Source: Atherix ibis
Lineage: Eukaryota; Arthropoda; Insecta; Diptera; Athericidae
Assembly: GCA_958298945.1 (NCBI GenBank)
Contig: OY282610.1
Location: 29,772,167 to 29,836,166, forward strand
Length of the DNA stretch: 64,000 nucleotides
Direction: 5' to 3'
Below are positions 32,231 through 45,916 of the stretch, piece after piece. The notes beneath the pieces were generated by a model. The model saw only the letters and a list, made by a program, of their open reading frames with translations. It did not search any database and was not told where the DNA came from. The translations under genes and the position numbers were made by a program. Within the stretch, counting starts at the first letter, position 1. Each line of letters starts with the position of its first letter.

Positions 32231-33187
32231 AATTTTCAGTAAAAATTTTCAGTAAAAATTTTCAGTAAAAAATGTTCACTAAAAATTTTCAGTAAAAAAT
32301 TTTCAGTAAAAATTTTCAGTACAAAATTTTCAGTAAAAATTTCCAGTAAAAAAATTTCAGTAAAAATTTTCAGTAAAAAATTTTCAGTAAAAATGTTCAG
32401 TAAAAAATGTTCAGTAAAAATTTTCAGTAAAAAATTTTCAGTAAACATTTTCAGTAAAAAATTTTCAGTGAAAATTTTCAGTAAAAAATGTTCAGTAAAA
32501 AATGTTCAGTGAAAATTTTCAGTAAAAAATTTTCAGTAAAAATTTTCAGTAAAAAATTTTCAGTAAAAAATTTTCAGTAAAAATTTTCAGTAAAAAATTT
32601 CAGTAAAAATTTTCAGTAAAAAATTTCAGTAAAAATTTTCAGTAAAAAATTTCAGTAAAAATTTTCAGTAAAAAATTTTCAGTAAAAATTTTAAGTAAAA
32701 AATTTTCAGTAAAAATTTTCAGTAAAAAATGTTCAGTAAAAAATGTTCAGTACAAATGTTCAGTCAAAAATGTTCAGTAAAAAATTTTCAGTAAAAATTT
32801 TCAGTAAAAATTTTCAGTAAAAATGTTCAGTAAAAATGTTCAGTAAAAATTTTCAGTAAAAATTTTCAGTAAAAATTTTCAGTAAAAATTTTCAGTAAAA
32901 ATTTTCAGTAAAAATTTTCAGTAAAAATTTTTGGTAAAAATTTTCAGTAAAAATTTTCAGTAAAAATTTTCAGTAAAAATTTTCAGTAAAAATTTTCAGT
33001 AAAAATTTTCAGTAAACATTTTAAGTAAAAATTTTCAGTAAAAAATTTTCAGTAAAAATTTTCAGTAAAAATTTTCAGTAAACATTTTCAGTAAACATTT
33101 TAAGTAAAAAATTTTCAGTAAAAATTTTCAGTAAAAATTTTCAGTAAAAATTTTCAGTAAAAATTTTCAGTAAAAATTATTTTCAGT
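32231..33187. repeat. minisatellite of 13/14-bp units, about 70 copies
   Basis: The unit is TTTTCAGTAAAAA, with an extra A in the 14-bp form and frequent variants (GTTCAG, TTTAAG, TTTCAGTACAAA). In the left half 13- and 14-bp units tend to alternate. This gives a 27-bp dimer that keeps a reading frame, so the minus strand has a 70-codon open frame made of the nine-residue repeat KIFTENFLL. In the right half (about 32,790 to 33,187) most units are the plain 13-mer. The open frame is a consequence of the 27-bp dimer and is not evidence for a gene. Confidence 0.95.
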
Positions 33188-33289
33188 CGTAGTTCATAAT
33201 AAAATTGATTATTTTTCTGCTGTGCGATCCGCACTTGTTATTCTAAGGAACATGTGTGCTAGTACATTTCGCTCAGCATTTATTATATA

Positions 33290-33550
33290 TAGAATGGATT
33301 GTAAATCAGGATATATGAGGCACCAAACTGTGCCTTTTTTAGGATGCATAAGTTTTTTGTAAATCACATGAGGTTTATCCGCGCCCCAGATTCGTCAATT
33401 TTTTTTCTTAACGTGAAAATGTGCTTTGTCACTAAATATGATTTTTAATGAAATGCCATTTTTACAGAATACCCACTTTCGTAGTAAGTTTCGGATGATA
33501 AAAATGCGTTGTTCTGTTATTAATGACTTAAATTGTTTTTTTGTACTTTA
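33290..33550 (-). pseudogene. DD41D-type transposase scrap (N-terminal to central part)
   Basis: The minus strand reads TEQRIFIIRNLLRKW (compatible with the ERVFI...Y N-terminus of this group) and then directly KIIFSDKAHFHVKKKN, a stop, RIWGADKPHVIYKKLMHPKK and GTVWCLI. This matches IIFSDEAHFHL.GYVN.QNCRIWG.ENPHVI.EKPMHP..VTVWCG. The catalytic DEAHF has become DKAHF, with the Asp itself kept. The helix-turn-helix between the two parts is deleted. It starts about 100 bases beyond the minisatellite. Confidence 0.7.
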
Positions 33551-33559
33551 AACTTGACA

Positions 33560-36500
33560 GCTTAAAAAAAATTATAATATGTGTGATATTTTAAAAGTTG
33601 ATAAAAAATACTCCAATAAATTCTAAAAGAAATATTAAGTATTATTTAAAAAAAATAGTGTGGAAACATTTTAAGTTAGAGTTTGGGGTGCTAAAAAGTA
33701 ATAAAAATATGAAAATTCTCAAAATCTATAACACTTTTTAAGTGATAGGAAATTGACTATTTTCCGTGTAGAAAAGGTTGCCAATTCCGGCAGGATGGCA
33801 ATTTTCCATCGTATCTTAATTAGTGGAGAAGTAAACATGCGCAAATGACGATAGCATGTTGTCCTTTTGTAAATTTTTGTTGATTTCCCTACACCGACTT
33901 TGCCGGAATTTCCCTTTTGGGAAAATTATTTTCGTTCTCTATCTTTCGGTAGCATAGCATCAATGTTATCTTTGTCAGTCAAATTTTCATCATGCGTACA
34001 CAATTTTTTTTTCTATTTTAAATGAAATGATATGATTTTATCCTTTTGAATGCTCCAAACATTTTTACGCACACTCACTTGCACACAGAACAATTTACGA
34101 TACTATATAGTATTGGAAGCATATTGAGTTAAATCTAGTCAGTATGCGGTATACTGTATTGAGTATAAATGCGGTGTGGTGTACACATATACATGGGTTG
34201 GAGCAATCGATTGTCAATGTATTCGATTTGGTCCTTTCTCATGAAAATCCTTTAATGGTAAACTAAATGTGTACAGAAAAACAATATAGTACCGCCGAAC
34301 ATAAACAGTCTAGTTCAGATTGAGCGGTTGTTCATGCCACAGTTTTACACTCCAAATACTTACTATTGACATAAATGATACTATTCAACTCGAGAATTAA
34401 GCATTTGTCATTACTACTAACAAGTGTAGAAATTTATTATAACTTTTATTTAAAGTATTTACTTATTAAATAGAAAGCAAAAATATAACAAAAAACAAAC
34501 AAAATTCTAAAGAATTATTATTGAGAATTTTTTTAAAGTTGTAAGGATAACGTGTCAAATGAATAATGAAGAAAATTAGAAAAATCATTAAAAACCAAGA
34601 AAATTTAAATCGAATTCAATATTATTGAATAATTTTAATATGTTTTGGTGGAATAGAATAATTTGGATGGTAATACGTGAGAGAAAATAAGAATTTATCG
34701 AAGAATTCTTTTTTCGGGGGGTTCTCTTCTTTATTATTAAAAATTTCTATTCAACGATTTAAAGATTTTCTAAGTTATATTAATAAAAAAAAATATGAAG
34801 AAAATTATATGAATTAAATAGTAGTATAACTTATTGTAATTGGGTATTTAGTTTGAATGGTACCATTAGATATTTTGACACAAATCTTAAGTGAATAAAA
34901 TATATTTACAAAAATTATAATCTATCTACGTGTTTAATCAATTTTCAAAAGTGTTAATGAAAATTAAAAATATTTTTTGAGTGAATATTCTTGAATTTTT
35001 TTGAAAAAGTGTAGACAAATATCAAAGTTTACTTATTTAAATATCTATTTTTATTATGTGAATTAATAAATAATAGCAATTGTTAAAAATCCCATTTTAA
35101 GTTTAGATAAAATTATCATCGTAGTTATTTTTACAAGTGAATGTGTTTAAGCGGCAAATAAATATTAATAGAGTTATTGTTATTTTCATAAATAAGAGAG
35201 AATATTTTTTTGAGATACACGTGAATAAATTTCTATTTCAATTTTAATTAAAATTATATTAAATAAATTAATTTTTTTTTAAAAATAATAGTTAAATATT
35301 ATATGACAATAGATAATAAGTAACTGCAGAGAAAGAAGATATAATTCTTTAAGCTCTTTGAAAAGGAAAATTTACTTAAAATACTTATTCCGGCATGTAT
35401 TCCATAAGCCTTTAAGAAAGTCTTTAAATAATAATACTTAAAAAAGAAGATTTTTATTTTCAACAACTTTCATTTACTATTTGAATATACCGAAAAGAAA
35501 ATAGACTTTATCTCAACAAAAAAAACCATGGATGCTAATTATCAGTACAAGTCTTTATCTAATCACATATTGAGAATAAATTAAGAAATATTTTTAAATG
35601 AAAAATTGCAGGAAATTTCTAAATTTCCTTATAGTCCACTTATGGATTAAAAGAAATTATCCTGTAGTATTATAATCGCGCGGAAAATAACGAGTGTATA
35701 CAGAATGATATAAAAAATATTTTATACATTTTTTACTATTAGTTAATTGGCCAATAATTAAAAAAATAAAAAAAAATTTATTACAATTGTAATTAAAAAA
35801 TAGAATTTTTTTTTGTACAAACGAGGGAAAAATGTTTTTCGAGTGAATTACTTTATATTGTAGTAAAGTGAATAGTTTTAATATTCAGGATAAAAGAGAG
35901 AGAAAAAGTAAACGGAAAATTAATAGTTTATGCATACTATTATATTCTCAATTTTTTTTTTTTTTTTTTAGAAAAATTCTAAGATAACTAGAAATTCAAT
36001 TAAGAAACTTTATAAGAAAAAAAAATTCTATGCAAAATAAAGTGAAATTTTAATAAAGTAGAAAAAGTGAAATAAAACAGTATCAAAAATTGTGTCCCTA
36101 TGCGTGCTATAAAAAAAAGAATATCTTAAATAAATATAAAACCATCCTTTGTACTGCCTCCCGCCACCTTGTCCACTCCATCGTTTTTATAAATATGCAA
36201 GTGTGTTAAAGATATGTAAATTCTATTATATACGTGCTTGATTTAAATCCTATAAATGATGAAATGATATAAAATCAAAAAAGAAAAAGTCAAAAAGGAA
36301 TAAATAAGAGTAAAAAGTGTCGATTATTTTCAAGTATAGATGCTGATATCGTAAAAGTGTCGGTTTTATAGCATAAATCCTTACTAGAATTCCAGATACG
36401 TAAAGTATTATATGAAAAAGAATCCTTTATTTTCCTCTTGTGCACATATTGTGAATAAGTGCTCATTTTTGTTTGGTTTTTTTTTCTCCTGGAATTTTCA

Positions 36501-39500
36501 GGATGCGTTTAAAAAGCCGACGTTCTCTCTATATGTATACACATATGTACATAGAAAATTAAGTTACAAAAAAATAAAAAAATAATAAATAAAAGTAATA
36601 ATAAAAAATAAAAATAAAAACATAAAACATCCATATTCGTTATCTTTGTACTACGTACTTATATACAAAAGGATATATATTAGCAGAAGAGGGAAAAAGG
36701 AGATTTCATAGAAAAAAACCCAAAATAATTCTTATTGGTAAAGATGAATTTTTTTTTTCAAATAATATTTAAATAAATTTTTCATCAATTTATTGTTATA
36801 CATACATATATATTCATTTTTCTTATATGGCATATTTTGAAGGATGTATTATATAAAAAAATGTTTCTTAAGATTGGGAAAAAAAATTCGGTATAATTTT
36901 TCTTTTTAATTGAAAATTATCATATTATTTTCAAGTTCAATAAAATTAAAAAATTATGTAAAAATTGGTTTGTGTTTTTTTTTGTTCGTCCTTTTTTAAC
37001 TATATGATAAGGAGAGATTCGATAATAACAGAAATTGAATTAATTAAATATGACAATTGTTCTGGATTTAATAGGAAAAAATTACTTCAAAAATTTTTAA
37101 TTTCTCTTTTTTTTTTTATAAATATTTCATCATTATATGCATATTTTAAAGAAATTCAAGGACTTTTTGTTTCGTCCGTTTTTAAAAATGTTATATTAAT
37201 ATATAAAAAGGAAGCAAATTTGTACTATATTCGTTTTTTTTTCTTGTTATCTTTCTGATATGAAAAGGATATATTATTTTATGGTCCTTTAAAAGATATA
37301 CGGACGCAAAAAAAAAACTTAATATAAATTCTATAATTGGTTAAAGTTATTGATATCAAAGAATTTAGTCATTTGATATATATTTAAAAACAAAAAAAAA
37401 TCCTTAAGACTTTCCAATAAACTCTTTTGGAAATATATAATATTAATAATATTAAAAATTAATTTTCTTCTTAGCGCAAAAAAAAAAAATTTATTGAATA
37501 AAAATGAATTTATTGTGAACATATTCTGTATTCAGTATATTTGATCGTATACACATTGAATACAATATTAAAACATGCTTAAAATTGTCATATTGTAAGA
37601 CTTATTTTAAAATTATGAAAACAATTTCAATATAAAATGTTTGTTCTCTTACAAACGAAAAATTGTCAGAATTTTTCATACAAAAAAAAAAATTAAATCA
37701 AAATAAACAAATCCTTATACTTGTGAATATTTTATTTTTGCAATATTAATGTTGGAAAAGGAATATTTATTATTTTTTTTAAAAAAAATATCTTTTCCTT
37801 TCACAATATTAATAATATAACAATATCGTTTCCCTCCCTATTGGTTATTGCAAATTTCCTTTTTATCTTAAAAATATGCACACAAAAAAATTGTCTTTCT
37901 GTATATTCTTAATTTTGTTTTACACCGTTTTTATTTTTATATATTTTATTTTTAGTAATTTTATATAATGTCTTTTGATTTGTCATATTAATTGTTTTTC
38001 ATGTCAGGGAAAAAATTTCATTACAAATAAATAAAAGCTGCTGTTCCACTTTGTATCAAATAGTTTTAAATTTGAAAATTCTTATGCCTTGAGCTTTTTG
38101 ATAATTTATCATAAATATATTTTTTGTTATTGCCATAAATTGTTACAGACTTTTGTCAGTACCGAAAAATAATTAAATATGAAAATCAAAAGTTTTGATC
38201 ATTATTAAAATACAACAAATTGTTTCTTCTTTTATCATTTTTGATTTTATTTCATTGAAAATATTCTACAATATTTTGTAATATTATCCTTATGTGTGTA
38301 TATGTATTTTAATTTGTTTTATTAATTTTTGTAGTGCTGACAAGTTAGATTTTTTTTTTTTTTTCTACAATAATTACAAATCTTTCAAGGAAAAGGAAAT
38401 CTTTACTTTTTATTTAATTTTAAAACGAAATATATTAAAAGATTTATGTTCAAAAATATTATATAAATGAAAATTTATGTAGCTTTTGATATAAATAGTA
38501 AAAATTCTTTTATCCCAACTAAAAAGTTAAATCACTAATAAAAAAATAAATTAATAGAAAATGCAAAATTAAAGTAAGTCTGTTATTTTTCTGATATTGC
38601 CTGAGGATATCTGTAAAATATTATAATAATTTTGGTATTAAAAATTAATATTTTTCTTATTATCTTTTATCCTGTTATAATAGAATAAACAGGATACTTT
38701 TATATTGTATATTTATATTTATTTTGATACAAATACTATCAGAAACGAATCCTTGCTATGATTTATTTCTGGTAAAACAAAATTATTACAAACTGAAGGG
38801 TGAAATGTGTTTTGTTTTTTGAAATGGCAAAATCAAAATCATAAAAGGGTTAATTTTAATATTTTCTATTTTTTGAAAAATGTTAATCAAAGATAATAAT
38901 TAAAGAAAAAATTATAGACCATCCATTCCTCCATTTCATAAGTAAATGGGTGGTTTGATAATAATACATAAATTTAATGCATTATCAAAATCCTCATCAC
39001 TTTTAAATGATATTCATCGATACAAATAAATATTGAATAATAGAAACTAAATATTGATTAGATATTTTATATAAATACCATTAAGCATATAATGTATATT
39101 ATGTTATGCAATAATATTAGTAGAAGGGTATTTTATATTCACAACAGCTGTTACCACAATTTAAGCCTTAATTCAATTGAGGAACTAATATTATAGTTGT
39201 ACTGAAAAAAAAAATATAATTTTATACAATTGTTCGAACATTTTCCATATTAGATAAATTAATAATCACCCTTTTGTGGGGTAATTTCAATTAAATAATT
39301 ATTCTACACAATTGATGATAGATATTATATTAAAAGCTACAAAAATTTGTAATTATTTTGAATTGGTTTTTTTTCCTTTTCCTTATTTTTTTTTTTTTAT
39401 TTGTTCGTCAATTATAGTATTAAATTTTTTTTTCTCTGTATACTTTCTGTTGTCTTGTATGATATGAGAATGAACATTTTGCTTTGATATTTTTAAAATT

Positions 39501-42290
39501 ATTTTTTTTATAATAAGGCCGACATTGTTGCAGTGTTCGTTCAGACAAATTGAGTAGAACGCCTATCATATCTAAATGTTGGACTAAATTTATCCTTTTT
39601 CTTTTCTATTGACTATAAGAGTTTTTTTAAAATGTTTAATTTAAAAATTTTTCTAATCAAGAATAGTTACTATAAAAACATCATAAAATAGAGGACAATT
39701 TTTGAAGTTGTCATAGTAAGAATAAAAAAAGAATATTTTTAACCGAAAATTACTTGAAAAATTTCAATTTTAAAAAATCGTTCTTCCACTAAAAAATTTT
39801 TTTTGATAAGAATTAATTTAAAAAAAAAAACAGTAGTCAATAATTATGTGTAACATCTAACCTCGATAATTTTAACATATTAGAGTTGGGTATTGATTGA
39901 AGTGATTTCACATGTTTAGTATTAATTTTTTTTATTAATTAGTGTTAATTAAACCCAAATAACTTTCAGAAATGAATTCGTATAACGAACTTTATATCAA
40001 TACAACACGTATTTTAATACAAGCACTTATAAAATTATTTAATTTATATTATAAAAAAAAATCCTCTCTAAAAAAAACCTACGTGTGGCAATAAAAAAAG
40101 GACAAAATTCCCATTTAACGGCAAGGAAAAATATTGAAATTTTTTTTTTTAAATTTTGAATAAAAAAAAAAATGCTCACACACCCATTTATGACTATAAA
40201 CATATAAAGGTCTTCAAAAACTTGCTAGTGTATTAGAGACCATTGCCCAATGTTCATGGAGTACTTACTACAAAATTCCATAAATTTTAAATTCTAAATT
40301 TTTTTAGTATCTTCTAAAAATATGTTTAGTTTTATTTGGTTATTGAAATTCTAAAGGAAAATTAAAAGGATAAAATCGCCAGCGGATTTTATTAATGGCA
40401 AATTAGTATAATTTCATCTCAAAAAAATTTTTAAAATGGCGTACTTTCGTAGCTTAAGGCAATTTCATGTAGAAATCCTGTAACGCATTTCTGTCGCAAT
40501 TCCGATAATTAGTCACACATACCGCCAGCTTAGATGATACACATCAAAAATAATAAAAAATAAAAACAAAAATGGTTACGGGAATATATTTAAAAAAAAT
40601 ATCCTATAAAATTTTTCATCCTTGTTCGTATATCAATAGAATTTTTTTTTTTTTTAAATTGTTTCATAAAACTTTAGATAAACTATTTTAATTAATTAAT
40701 GACAACAATTTTGGAAAAATATTATTAATATATCAAAAAAAAATTCTGCAAAACAAAATTGATTCATATTTTTAACCTTTAAAGTTGTAGTGGCTCGAAG
40801 GATACTCTTTTTGTATTGTTAAAAAGTTTGTAAAATTCAATTTTGTTCAATTGTGGTTTTCTTTTCTCCAAAGGCAAAATTAGAAAATTATAATTTTTGT
40901 TAATAACAAAAATTTTTTTATATTAATTTATTTTGAATCCTTTCTATTGCATCGCCATAAAAAAATTTTTTTTCTATAAAACACAATTAAACGTTTTTTT
41001 AAAAAAAAAAATTAAATTGGAAAAAAATGATTTTTTTTTGTTATTTATATAAATTAATATTACAGTAACAGATTTTTCAATCCATTACTAACTATTACTA
41101 TGTATATATAAACAACCGCAAAAAAGGAAAAAGTTCCAATTGAAAAATATATTCTATCAATCAATCATGAATTGTGAATATTTAAAGCAATTCCACGAAA
41201 ATTAATTAAATACGAACTGTAAATACATATTACTATAATAAGGATGAGAAAGTTTTTAGGGTTGTTAGTTCTGTTTATAAGCGATAATTATAAAAGGGGT
41301 AGAAATTTATATGAAATTCATTAACAAATATGAATACTTTTAAATATGCCCAGATCGACTTTTAAAAATGTTTGTATGGTATTTTTTTGTAAAATTTTTG
41401 TAGCTTTTACTAGTTTTTAAGTAAATTGATTTCATTTCAATTATATTAGGACTTTTCGGTATTTATTTATTTAAATGTTTGATATAATTTTTTTTGTAAA
41501 ATAATTTTTTAAAGTATTTTAGTTTATATAATTAATGAAAAGCTTTTTATATGCTATTCAAAAATTGATATAATTTTTTAAGCTCTTTTGATTACATAAA
41601 TTCTGAATTCTTTGGTGTATGGACTTAAAAAATAATCCCGTCAAAAGTATTCTACTACATTGAATTTAATTGTATATAATTTTTGATAATTTTATTTGAT
41701 ATAATTTTTTTTCTTAAATAGCTTTTGAGAACATCTTAAAAAAAAAGACATAAAAAAGTCTCTCAAATGATACGGAAAAAAATGAGAAAATCTGAAAATT
41801 GTAAAGTAGTTTGGAGAAAATTTATCTACTCGATTAATAGTTCATAAAGCCTTTCAACAATTAAGTAAATTTCTTAGTGATAGGCTTATTTCATAAAATA
41901 TTGTATATGGAATATCTTTTTATAAAAATAATTTTTCCCAATTAAAATTGAAATTATTTTTAAAAATATTTCTGTCCCTGAAAAAAAATTTTTTTTGTAA
42001 CAATACAACTTTTTTGCAAAAAACTCATATCTGAACTAGAAATAGCTTTCAGCTCTTCAGTTCCACTCCTTTGGATGTTATCGATAGTTCGAAAATACCT
42101 GGTTTCCAATGTTTATTAATTTTTGGGGAGTAAATAAAGGATGTAGAAAACCACAGGCATTTTTTTTGCGATAAAAATACAAAAAAACTCTTTTTCTGAT
42201 CCTTTTAAGGATGTTTTTATAAAAAACTTGGTTGGCAATTATTTTTGGGAGTTTATTTCTGTTTATTTTCATAAATTTTCGATGTCAATG
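33560..42290. other. 8.7 kb of AT-rich DNA without recognised genes or elements
   Basis: The longest unexplained tract. It is very AT-rich, with homopolymer runs throughout and no open frame that resembles a protein; the 97-codon frame at 36,965-37,258 and the 63-codon frame at 37,331-37,522 are hydrophobic, low-complexity and unsupported. No mobile-element motif was recognised on either strand. It could be intergenic DNA, or a large intron or untranslated region of a gene whose exons lie outside the window. Confidence 0.55.
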
Positions 42291-42299
42291 GCTTCCATA

Positions 42300-42885
42300 A
42301 CTGAGATTCATCTTCCTTTACATCTTGGCCCACTGATATATAAGTATCCTAGACAATGGCAAATTTAACCCAAGGAATTCTTTTCCCAGCATTTCGAAGA
42401 CTTTTTCATTAAAAGAAGTTCTTGAAAGATTTCATATTTTTTTCGGACAAAAATCAGACACGTCGACTTAAATCAGGTGAGCAGGCGATTCGGGGAAATT
42501 AGAAGAATTTCTTTCTCAGACAAGAACTCATTGACGAAAATAGCCATGTGCATGGTGGCATTTACACGATTTGAGGAACTTTTATACTATTTTTTTTTAT
42601 AAAGAAATAATTGAAAGATTCCAAATTTTATCAATATTTGATGGTGAATGAGGTTTGTCATCCTCTGCTTCTTTGCCATTCAAAACCGATTTAGACCACC
42701 ATGTTTCTGGTTGCACTAGGCTCCTCTAGTATTGTTGATAAAGTATTTTTCACATTAACTCCTTTCAACTTTTCATAAGTCAAATTTATGGATTCAAAAA
42801 AGCTCAAAATTAAGTTTGATCCAAATTTTGCTGCGTCATTTTTCGTAACGCACTAAAAAAGCATAACTTTACTTTTCACACTTTA
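42300..42885 (-). pseudogene. mariner-type transposase remnant, internally deleted
   Basis: From 42,870 the minus strand reads LVRYEK and ESINLTYEKLKGVNVKNTLS (compatible with a helix-turn-helix ETYE.LK..YG.NTLS). At 42,690-42,610 it reads LNGKEAEDDKPHSPSNIDKI, matching F.NGRE..EDD.RSGRPS.S...NI.KI. The sequence then jumps to NATMHMAIFVNEFLSEKE (the region after the second catalytic Asp; the Asp is not visible), SPDLSRR (third block, damaged) and a C-terminus with KYISVGQDV. The first catalytic region is deleted. It shares its N-terminal sequence with the remnant at 29.0 kb. Identification rests on several short blocks in the right order, with many frameshifts. Confidence 0.5.
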
Positions 42886-42889
42886 TACG

Positions 42890-44995
42890 GTTTAGTAGTT
42901 ATCGAACGGGGTTAAAACTTGTACTCCAGGATTATCTAATGTTCAAACAATGTAGAAAGGAAGTCTATCCACAATGTTGTCATTTATGTTCTGCCATATT
43001 TTATTCAGTTTCGTAGATATTAAGTTTTACAGTTTTTTAAAAGGAACGATTTTTAAAATAACTCATTATATATAAAAGTATTCTTATTAATATAATTATG
43101 AAATTTTATAAAAACAAAACCGAATTTTATAAGGACGAAAAAATATAGCGTATATATAAAAAGAGCCTTTCTCAGATTTTTTTTTTCAAGTAAATAACAG
43201 TTTCGGAAATAAAAAATTTCTTTTTGCACGTGAAAAAAGTTTTAATTTTTTTTTTTTTTTTTGGTCAGTATAAAAATTCAACAAAAACTTTTAAAATTTG
43301 TCTTAAAAAAAAAAAAAAAACTTTTAATAAAACAACAATTCCAAAATATATTTTAATTAATAATTTTGTAATAAGGAAAGTTGTAGAAAATTATTTTCGA
43401 ACTTAATGTTGTAAAAATGGAAAAAGGAAAAACTACTTTTGGAGCAAAAGTGAGAATGGGAAAATTTACAAATGAGTAAAATAAATATTAACTTAAGCAT
43501 TAACTAGAAATTATAGTGATAGTAAATTTGAGAAACTTTCTGATAGTTAAAAAATTATAAAAATAAAAATGTTATGTTCTAGAAAGAAATATTACAAAAA
43601 AAAAAAAAAAAAACACACACACCGACTGGAAAAAATTACGTCTATGTAGAAGAAATTTTTCATACAAAGTGCATAAGTCCATAGTACTCGTATGTACTTA
43701 AATTAGCGAAGGTACTCGTACTTTTCTATTATTATACTTAGTTTTTTTTTTAAATTTTCTTTTTCCTTCAATTTAATATAGAACAGCTTTCAGAACGGTA
43801 ATGAATGTTCGTTAATTTGTTTCTATTTTTTTTTCCTAATTATATAACTTCCGGACCGGATAATTTTCTTGTAACAATTTTTCTAAAAGAATAAGTGAAC
43901 TTATTAAAATCTGTGATTTATTGCTATTCGAGTTATTTCAGTTTTTGAAAATAAAAGTTTCATATAATAATTCTAGAATAAATATTTAAAAAAAAATTAT
44001 TATTTTGATTATTTAGCTAATATAGAATATAAAAGCTTACTAAAACTATTATAAGTAAGTGTGTATATTTTTGAAAGAAAATAATTTTTTTTTTATGTTG
44101 TACTATTTATAGAAAAATAATTGAAATTAAGAAGGAGCAAGGATAACAAACCTTATGAAAGTTATAAGCACGTGTATGTGCTTAAGTAGCATAACTTGTT
44201 CTTATGCAGTATTTACTTTTTATGTAAATAATTTTTCTATGCTTACATTTTCATTAAATAAACGAGTTAATATGAAGTGGCATACTTGCTGGTTTAGAGA
44301 AACATTCATATATAGAGAGAAGCAGAAGGGGAAATTTTAAGTAATTTACTTGATTCTATTTAAAAAGCTGAGAAATTAAAAAAAGAAACCAATGAAAAAA
44401 GGTTTCTTTTTGCTTATTGTACGTGTATTTGCTACACCCTTGATACATGCTATAGAGTGAATTATTATTTCTACTTCGGAGAATTTTATAGCAGTTACAA
44501 CAACTGAAAGAGGGGAGGGAGGGGGGTAATGATGTAAGTAGAAAAATAATCTTTTTATTTATTATACATACCTTTAATGTAAACACTGCAATATGTTCGC
44601 ATATATGTGTATGTTGTACATATTCGTATAGAGTGTTGAGTTACATTGGTTTTAGGTAGCTTGGTAATTGATTTGGTAAGATTTACCGTCACCTATCTTG
44701 TATGATATCATTAAGATTGATGTGAAAAGTTTTCCATGAAATTTCCTAAAGATATCGCTTATGGCATGTGGTGAAAAATTTTCAAGTGAATTCAGTTGTT
44801 TGGTTTCTTATTTGCACAATTTAATTGACTTCATGGAAAATAAACTAATTTTCGTATTTGTGTCTCTTAATCGAAGTTTCAATCGAATACGTTGGGAAAA
44901 TCATTAATCAACGCAATACAATTTACATTAGAAAAAATATTTATATTTTTTAGAGTCATCTTTTTTTTTTACAAATTTTAAAAAAAATTAGAGTG
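42890..44995. other. AT-rich DNA without recognised genes
   Basis: No supported feature. There is a poly-A and (CA)n run at 43,596-43,621 and a G-rich patch at 44,510-44,526 with runs of 4, 3 and 6 G. The patch has only three separable runs, so it is weaker than the motif at 27.6 kb. Confidence 0.55.
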
Positions 44996-44998
44996 TAG

Positions 44999-45916
44999 TC
45001 TGATAAGTTAGTGATAAATGCAATAAATTTAGCTAATATCAACAAAATAATATTCATTTTAATATTTGGAATTCTTAAAAGGACGGAATATAGAATTTTT
45101 ATAAAAATATGTTAATTGGCAGCAACTGAAAATAGATAAAGTTGATGTTTTTTTATGAATTGTTGAATTGGAAGACAACTGATTTTCATGAATCAATAAA
45201 ACCTTCTTTTTTGAGGAAAAAATCATATCTGAAAACAAAAGTTAGTTAAAAAAAAGTAGTATGAAGATTCCTATTAATCATATGGAATAATCCAGAAGTG
45301 ATTTACTAAATTATGTTATGGTCGTAAGAGCTCAAATAATGCTAAGCGTTCAGAACACATCAAATTTAGCTCACTGATTGACATCTTAAATGAATATGTA
45401 GGTAATAGATTCCATAAAATTTAGGGTATGAGTAATCCATCGGCGGGATGGATGTCGCCTTTAAGAAAGTGTTTTGATATTTTATAAGCACCCGACCAAA
45501 AACGTGTTTGTGTAACAACTTTAAGGGAGTATTTGGATATTTTATTAGGGTAATCCAAGTGAATTTTTACATTGATTCGTAACTATTGATGAAATATTGT
45601 TTTATATACAAGAAAACCAATGATTGGAAATAAATGGAACGTATACCAGTGAAGGCAAAACTCTTGACGATAACAACAATAAAATTAGCCCAATAACATT
45701 ATGAGGTTTTCACGTATTCATGAAGAAATAGCTTGGAGTATAAGAATTTGCTTGCAGTTCTGAAGTTATAGTCGAAAATGATACATTTTTTGTCGACTTT
45801 AACAAATAGTACTACACAAATAGCATGAAGAAGTTTGAATATCATTGGACTATCGAATTAATCAATTTTGCTTAAATAAATAAGTTCTTTGTAGCATTTA
45901 TCACTGATTTATCAGA
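44999..45916 (+). mobile_element. decayed irritans-type mariner, copy 1
   Basis: Ends read TCTGATAAGTTAGTGATAAA on the left and, on the minus strand from 45,916, TCTGATAAATCAGTGATAAA on the right (18/20), a convincing inverted repeat. The body aligns with the element at 62.4-63.7 kb through shared strings such as GGATGTCGC, CGACCAAAAA and AACAACTTTAA. Coding traces include DQKRV (for PDQK..R), a badly shifted first catalytic block (VTIDEI for TVDE), and near the right end KKFEYHWTIELI for KKLE.RW.KCIEL, the C-terminus of an irritans-type transposase. It is about 300 bp shorter than copy 2 and lacks most of the N-terminal domain. No TA duplication could be fixed. Confidence 0.7.

Noticed and set aside
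32236..32448. 70-codon open frame made of a nine-residue repeat
   Set aside because: Produced entirely by the 27-bp dimer of the minisatellite. Reading continues only where 13- and 14-bp units alternate.
36965..37258. 97-codon open frame
   Set aside because: Low-complexity Phe/Ile/Lys sequence over T and A runs, with no motif.
44510..44526. Second G-quadruplex candidate
   Set aside because: Only three separable G runs (4, 3 and 6); a fourth run would need a zero-length loop.
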